Source: Chloroflexi bacterium bin125
GTDB taxonomy: Bacteria > Chloroflexota > Dehalococcoidia > Bin125
Reading direction: 5' to 3'
Length of the DNA: 47,195 bases
Assembly (NCBI GenBank): GCA_002239025.1
Contig: MPNM01000008.1
Span: 1 to 47,195, forward strand
Every line of letters begins with the position of its first letter. The first letter of the stretch is position 1. Under the pieces are notes generated by a model. That model was given only the letters and a program-made list of their open reading frames with translations. It did not search any database and was not told the DNA's origin. The translations under genes were made by a program, and so were the position numbers. Positions 42,835 to 47,195 of this stretch are shown in pieces.

Positions 42835-44268
42835 TTGACGACACCTAGCACAGACATCGATCTCACCACCGCCCCGGTAGCAACCCAGGAAGTACCCGAA
42901 ACGCCGGCGGCGGCCAGCACCACTCCTGCTGAACCCACCACCATGGACGAGCTCCTCGCCGAACCCGGTCGGGAGCCGCTGAACCCCAGACGCGGCGACA
43001 TTGTCGAAGGCATTGTCGTGCACTGGTCCGGTTCGGCCCTGATCGTCGATGTCGGCGCCAAATCCGAGGGCATCGTTCACTTCGAGGAGATGCGTTCGCT
43101 GACCGATACCGAGCGTGAAGCGCTCAAGACCGGCGATCCCGTTCACGTCTTCGTGACCGACTCCGAGTCGGAAGGCGGCTCGCTGGAGCTGTCGATCGAC
43201 CGGGCTCGCGGCGAACAGGGCTGGCATGAGCTGCAGCGCCGCTTCGACGAGAACGAAGTGTTCGACGCGCGCGTGACCGGCTCCAACAAGGGCGGTCTGT
43301 TGGTCAACGTCGAAGGCGTCAACGCCTTCGTCCCGCTCTCGCAGATTGTCGAGATCACCGGCGACCGCGACCAGGCGATTGCCCAACTGACCGAATACGA
43401 AGGCCGCTCGCTGCGGTTCAAGGTCATCGAAATCAACCGCCGCCGTAACCGGGTCATCCTCTCCGAGCGCGCCGCCGTCCAGGAATGGCGCGCCGAGCAG
43501 AAGGATCGCCTGCTGGAAGAACTTCAGGAAGGCGAAATCCGCTCTGGCCGGATTACGAGCATCCGATCATTCGGTGTGTTCGTCGACCTGGGCGGCGCTG
43601 ATGGCCTGGCGCACCTCTCCGAGCTGAGCTGGGAACGCGATGTCGACCCGGAGGCGATGTTCAGCATCGGCCAGACGATCGATGTCTACATCACCAAGAT
43701 CGACAAAGAGTCCAAGAAGATTGGCCTCTCGGTCCGCCGCGCCTCGCCTGAGCAATGGGACGAAGTTGTGGCCAAGTTCGAGGTTGGCGACATCGTGCCG
43801 TCGGTCGTGACCAAGCTGGTTACATTCGGCGCGTTTGCGCGACTCGAAGGTCCGGTCGAGGGTCTGGTTCACGTCTCCGAGTTGGCCGACCGGCGGATCA
43901 CGCATCCGCGCGAGGTCGTGCTGGAGAACGACATCATCCCGGCGAAGATCGTGCGTATCGAGCGCGACCGTCACCGCCTGGGACTGTCACTGCGCCAGGC
44001 GCGCACCGACGCTGAGCGATTGGGCTGGATCTTTAACCAGGACGGCGGCATCGTCCGCTTGCCGGACGAGGTCGCCGAGCGCTTCAGCATCGAGCAAGAG
44101 GCTGCGCCGATCGCACCGCCCGAGCCGGAGCCGACACCTGAGCAGCCTCGCAGCGCCGACGAAGCGCAACCCGAGGCCGCGGCTGAACCGGTTCGCGCCG
44201 TCTCGGCGATGCAGGAAGCGCTCGAGCGTGCCGGCGTCACCGAGCAGGACTTTGGCGGGAATCGCTAG
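42835..44268 (+). CDS. rpsA: S1 RNA-binding-domain protein (ribosomal protein S1-like)
   Basis: A 477-residue protein with four S1 (OB-fold) domains at about 53-122, 139-210, 233-302 and 318-388: 'RGDIVEGIVVHWSGSALIVD', 'SNKGGLLVNVEGVNAFVPLS', 'EIRSGRITSIRSFGVFVDLG', 'GDIVPSVVTKLVTFGAFARL'. An Ala/Pro/Glu-rich N-terminus and C-terminal tail flank them. Four domains are typical outside Proteobacteria, where S1 has six. It binds mRNA at the ribosome. The start is unclear: TTG at 42835 has no ribosome site and the next ATG is at 42943, before the first S1 domain. S1 genes elsewhere also lack such a site and are autoregulated. Confidence 0.88.
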   Translation: MTTPSTDIDLTTAPVATQEVPETPAAASTTPAEPTTMDELLAEPGREPLNPRRGDIVEGIVVHWSGSALIVDVGAKSEGIVHFEEMRSLTDTEREALKTGDPVHVFVTDSESEGGSLELSIDRARGEQGWHELQRRFDENEVFDARVTGSNKGGLLVNVEGVNAFVPLSQIVEITGDRDQAIAQLTEYEGRSLRFKVIEINRRRNRVILSERAAVQEWRAEQKDRLLEELQEGEIRSGRITSIRSFGVFVDLGGADGLAHLSELSWERDVDPEAMFSIGQTIDVYITKIDKESKKIGLSVRRASPEQWDEVVAKFEVGDIVPSVVTKLVTFGAFARLEGPVEGLVHVSELADRRITHPREVVLENDIIPAKIVRIERDRHRLGLSLRQARTDAERLGWIFNQDGGIVRLPDEVAERFSIEQEAAPIAPPEPEPTPEQPRSADEAQPEAAAEPVRAVSAMQEALERAGVTEQDFGGNR

Positions 44269-44344
44269 GGAGTTCCCTTCGAGGCCTGTGGGCATCGTGG
44301 ATAACAGGACAACGAGGAGAAGTTCCCTCCGACCGGCGGAGAGG

Positions 44345-44410
44345 GACCGCCTCAGCCCCGCATCAATTGCGGGGCAGGCTATCGGCAGCTCCCCCTGCAA
44401 GGGGGAGCGC
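44345..44410. repeat. Dispersed GC-rich palindromic repeat
   Basis: CAGCCCCGCATCAATTGCGG with GGCAGGCTATCGGCAGCTCC then CCCTGCAAGGGGGAG. This is the family A unit with a CCGC-hairpin extension like that in the copy at 35832. It lies 77 bp after the S1 gene stop; the remainder of the 274-bp gap to clpC shows no clear CtsR- or CIRCE-type operator. Confidence 0.7.
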
Positions 44411-44542
44411 GAACCCAAGATGTCGCGATACAACCGGTGCCCAAATGCAATGTTGGCAGGCGTTACGTAGCGTTTGCTCTGATAGGCTGACCGTATCTCG
44501 CGAGCGGCCCGGCTGGGGTCGCGTCGTGCACTGGAGACTGCC

Positions 44543-47146
44543 ATGGCAGACCGATTTGACAAGTTCACCGAACGCGCTCGCCGCGTTTTGACCCTCGCCC
44601 AGGAAGAAGCTCAGCGCTTCAACCACAACTACATCGGTACCGAGCACCTATTGCTTGGACTGGTGCGCGAGGGTGATGGCGTCGCCGCCAAGGTACTTTC
44701 CAATCTTGGTGTCGAGCTGGGCAAGGTTCGTTCTGCGGTTGAGTTCATCATCGGTCGTGGCGACCGCGCCGTGCTCGGCGAAATCGGTCTGACGCCACGC
44801 GCCAAGAAGGTGATTGAATTGGCCGTCGACGAGGCGCGCCGGCTCAATCATCACTACATCGGGACCGAGCACTTATTGCTCGGACTCGTGCGCGAGGGCG
44901 AAGGCATTGCCGCCGGCGTCCTCGAATCGCTCGGCGTCAACCTCGAGAGGGTGCGAGCCGAGACTACGCGGATCCTCTCGCAGAGCGGTCCAGCGACGGC
45001 TGGCGCCGGGGCAGGCGCGAGCAGCGGCTCGGGATCGCGCTCCGCGACTCGCACGCCGACGATCGACCAGCTCGGCTTCGACCTGACCGCCGCCGCTCGA
45101 GCAGGCACGCTCGACCCGGTGATTGGGCGCTCCAAGGAGATTCAGCGCGTCGTCCAGATTCTCTCGCGACGCACAAAGAACAATCCGGTCCTGATTGGCG
45201 AGCCGGGCGTTGGCAAGACGGCCGTCGTCGAGGGACTCGCGCAGCACATCGCGTCGGGCGACGTGCCCGAGACACTTCAGGGCAAGCGACTGTTGACGCT
45301 CGACATTGGCTCGCTGGTCGCGGGGACGAAGTACCGCGGCGAGTTTGAGGAACGACTGAAGAAGGTCGTCGAAGAGGTCAAGGGCGCGGGCAACTGCGTC
45401 CTCTTCATCGACGAGTTGCACATGCTGGTCGGCGCCGGCGCGGCTGAAGGCGCGGTTGATGCGGCCAACATTCTCAAGCCGTCGTTGGCTCGAGGCGAGC
45501 TGCAGACCATCGGCGCAACGACGCTGGACGACTACCGCAAGCACATCGAGCGCGACGCTGCGCTTGAGCGACGCTTCCAGCCGATCGTCGTGGAGGAGCC
45601 GTCGGTCGAGGAGACCGTCGAGATTCTGCGCGGCATCAAGGATCGCTACGAAGAGCATCACAAGCTCGTCATCACGGACGAGGCGCTGGTCGCCGCGGCC
45701 GAGATGTCGTCGCGCTACATCTCCGACCGCGCGCTACCCGACAAGGCGATCGACCTGATCGACGAGTCAGCATCGCGCGTGCGCATCCGCCGCTCGTACA
45801 CGCCGCCGTCGCTCAAGGAAGCGACTGTGGGGCTCGAGGGGATTCGCAAGGAGAAAGAGCAGGCGATCAACCAGCAGCAGTACGAGTACGCCGCCGACCT
45901 GCGCGACCGCGAACTCAAGCTGACGCAGCGCATCTCCGAGCTCGAAGAAGACCTTGATCAGCAGCGCGAACGCGATTCGTCGGACGTGCTGGCTGAGGAC
46001 ATCGCCGAGGTCGTCTCGATGTGGACCGGCATCCCGCTGGTGCAGATCGCGACCGAAGAATCAGAACGATTGCTGCGCATGGAGGAAGACCTCCACGAGC
46101 GCATCGTCGGCCAGGAAGAGCCGATCGTCGCACTGGCCAAGGCCGTGCGGCGCGCCCGCGCGGGCCTCAAAGACCCGCGCCGGCCCATCGGCGTGTTCAT
46201 GTTCCTCGGACCGACCGGCGTCGGCAAGACCGAGTTGGCGCGTGCCCTGGCCGACTTCATGTTCGGCTCGGACGACAACATGGTCCGACTCGACATGTCG
46301 GAGTTCATGGAGCGTCACACCGTCGCACGCCTGGTCGGTGCGCCTCCGGGCTACGTCGGCTACGACGACGGCGGTCAGTTGACCGACACCGTGCGGCGCA
46401 AGTCCTACTGTCTCATCCTGCTGGATGAGATTGAGAAGGCGCATCCTGAAGTCTTCAACATGCTGCTCCAGGTCTTCGACGACGGTCATCTAACCGACGC
46501 CAAGGGTCGGCGCGTGGACTTCCGCAACACGATCATCATCATGACCTCGAACGTCGGCTCCGACCTGATTCGGCGCGAGTCCGCAATCGGGTTCTCGACC
46601 ATCAATGATGACGAACAGTCGGAGAAGCAGCGCTACGAGAAGATGAAGGACAAGGTCCTACAGGAGATGAAGCGCGTCTTCCGCCCCGAGTTCCTCAACC
46701 GCGTCGACACGACGCTGGTCTTCCACCCGCTGAGCCGGGCCCACATCCGCAGCATCGTCGACATGATGCTGAGCGAGGTGGATTCCCGGATCAAGGAGAA
46801 GGAAGTCCTGCTCGACGTGACCGAAGCGGCGCGTGACTGGCTCGGAGAGAAGGGCTATGACCCGGTCTTCGGAGCCCGGCCGTTGCGCCGTGTGATCCAG
46901 GAGCGGCTCGAAGACTCGCTCTCCGAAGCGTTGCTGCGAGGCGACTTCCGGGCCGGCGACACGATTCGCGTTGACCTCGTCAAAGAGCTCAACGAGAACG
47001 GCGCCGAGGAAGAGATGCTGCACTACGAGCGCATCGAAGGCCTCTCGCGAGCTGAAGAGATCGCGGCCGAGGTCAAAGCTGCCGCTGTGGAAGCCTCCAG
47101 CGACGAGACAGGCGAGGAAGAGGGCGAAGCAGTCGCCACTTCCTGA
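44543..47146 (+). CDS. clpC: ATP-dependent Clp protease ATP-binding subunit ClpC
   Basis: An 867-residue AAA+ unfoldase that feeds proteins to ClpP. Two Clp N repeats occupy residues 1-150 ('[20 protein letters not shown]' and '[20 protein letters not shown]'). AAA-1 has Walker A GEPGVGKT at 219-226. A UVR motif lies near 430-465 ('[16 protein letters not shown]'), the mark of ClpC against ClpA/ClpB. AAA-2 has Walker A GPTGVGKT at 556-563 and the '[15 protein letters not shown]' pore region. The linker at 150-170 is Gly/Ser/Ala-rich and the C-terminus acidic. GGAG lies 6 nt before the ATG. Neighbouring mcsA/mcsB or ctsR genes are not in the window. Confidence 0.97.
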   Translation: MADRFDKFTERARRVLTLAQEEAQRFNHNYIGTEHLLLGLVREGDGVAAKVLSNLGVELGKVRSAVEFIIGRGDRAVLGEIGLTPRAKKVIELAVDEARRLNHHYIGTEHLLLGLVREGEGIAAGVLESLGVNLERVRAETTRILSQSGPATAGAGAGASSGSGSRSATRTPTIDQLGFDLTAAARAGTLDPVIGRSKEIQRVVQILSRRTKNNPVLIGEPGVGKTAVVEGLAQHIASGDVPETLQGKRLLTLDIGSLVAGTKYRGEFEERLKKVVEEVKGAGNCVLFIDELHMLVGAGAAEGAVDAANILKPSLARGELQTIGATTLDDYRKHIERDAALERRFQPIVVEEPSVEETVEILRGIKDRYEEHHKLVITDEALVAAAEMSSRYISDRALPDKAIDLIDESASRVRIRRSYTPPSLKEATVGLEGIRKEKEQAINQQQYEYAADLRDRELKLTQRISELEEDLDQQRERDSSDVLAEDIAEVVSMWTGIPLVQIATEESERLLRMEEDLHERIVGQEEPIVALAKAVRRARAGLKDPRRPIGVFMFLGPTGVGKTELARALADFMFGSDDNMVRLDMSEFMERHTVARLVGAPPGYVGYDDGGQLTDTVRRKSYCLILLDEIEKAHPEVFNMLLQVFDDGHLTDAKGRRVDFRNTIIIMTSNVGSDLIRRESAIGFSTINDDEQSEKQRYEKMKDKVLQEMKRVFRPEFLNRVDTTLVFHPLSRAHIRSIVDMMLSEVDSRIKEKEVLLDVTEAARDWLGEKGYDPVFGARPLRRVIQERLEDSLSEALLRGDFRAGDTIRVDLVKELNENGAEEEMLHYERIEGLSRAEEIAAEVKAAAVEASSDETGEEEGEAVATS

Positions 47147-47177
47147 TCCTCCAACTCATCGATTAGCCGACAAAGCG

Positions 47178-47195
47178 CCCCTCAGCAATGAGGGG
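47178..47195 (+). terminator. Hairpin after clpC (window edge)
   Basis: CCCCTCA, loop GCAA, TGAGGGG: a 7-bp stem with a GNRA-type loop, 31 bp after the clpC stop. Any following T-run is outside the window. Confidence 0.6.

Noticed and set aside
44269-44542. Possible CtsR or CIRCE operator upstream of clpC
   Set aside because: I found no tandem GGTCAAA-type heptads and no CIRCE inverted repeat; only the dispersed repeat is present.

Overview
The window most likely comes from a chromosomal contig of a Chloroflexota bacterium, probably of the marine SAR202 / Dehalococcoidia-like type. This is inferred from content, not from any database match. The clues are two pairs of luciferase-family monooxygenase paralogues, two nearly interchangeable family III CoA-transferases beside a peptide-type ABC transporter, a 23S rRNA gene with no 16S beside it, a separate 5S gene, a high-GC base composition, and many GC-rich palindromic repeats after stop codons.

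Layout. Positions 1-1061: an HEPN/Abi-like gene whose 3' end appears to be altered by an IS5-type insertion; the first 18 codons of the transposase lie at the window edge. Positions 1271-9849: two luciferase-like monooxygenases and an alpha/beta hydrolase in one run, a large secreted Fn3/Ig-like protein, then two shorter luciferase-like monooxygenases. Positions 9850-11762: accessory patch with an IS-end-like remnant, an internally deleted DNA methyltransferase pseudogene, two unrecognised small genes and a PaREP1/HEPN-like gene. Positions 11838-15645: an epoxide-hydrolase-type enzyme, then an overlapping run of DinB-like protein, sarcosine-oxidase-type flavoenzyme and PanE-like reductase.

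Positions 15642-21551 form a defence and stress island. It holds a single-chain nuclease-methyltransferase resembling type ISP enzymes but lacking the helicase, a 4-nt-overlapping membrane/pentapeptide-repeat protein, and on the other strand a DNA glycosylase, a HigB toxin and three tandem HigA antitoxins with a 287-bp period. Positions 21686-31433: CoA-transferase, Uma2-type nuclease, peptide-type substrate-binding lipoprotein with a Gln-rich linker, two permeases, second CoA-transferase, a periplasmic-binding-like protein with an Asp/His-rich tail, and a DUF169 protein followed by a second HigBA pair.

Positions 32140-47195 are mostly housekeeping: a promoter and structured leader, 23S rRNA, initiator tRNA-Met, KtrA/KtrB potassium uptake, ArsC, an aminotransferase, tRNA-Glu, a VOC protein, 5S rRNA, an S1-domain protein and ClpC. 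Between tRNA-Glu and 5S sits a two-gene insert: a winged-helix plus TIR-like protein with its own promoter, and a small membrane protein.

The best candidates for an undescribed system are (1) the TIR-like plus small membrane protein pair, (2) the helicase-less restriction-modification enzyme coupled to the pentapeptide-repeat membrane protein, and (3) the triplicated higA locus coupled to a DNA glycosylase.
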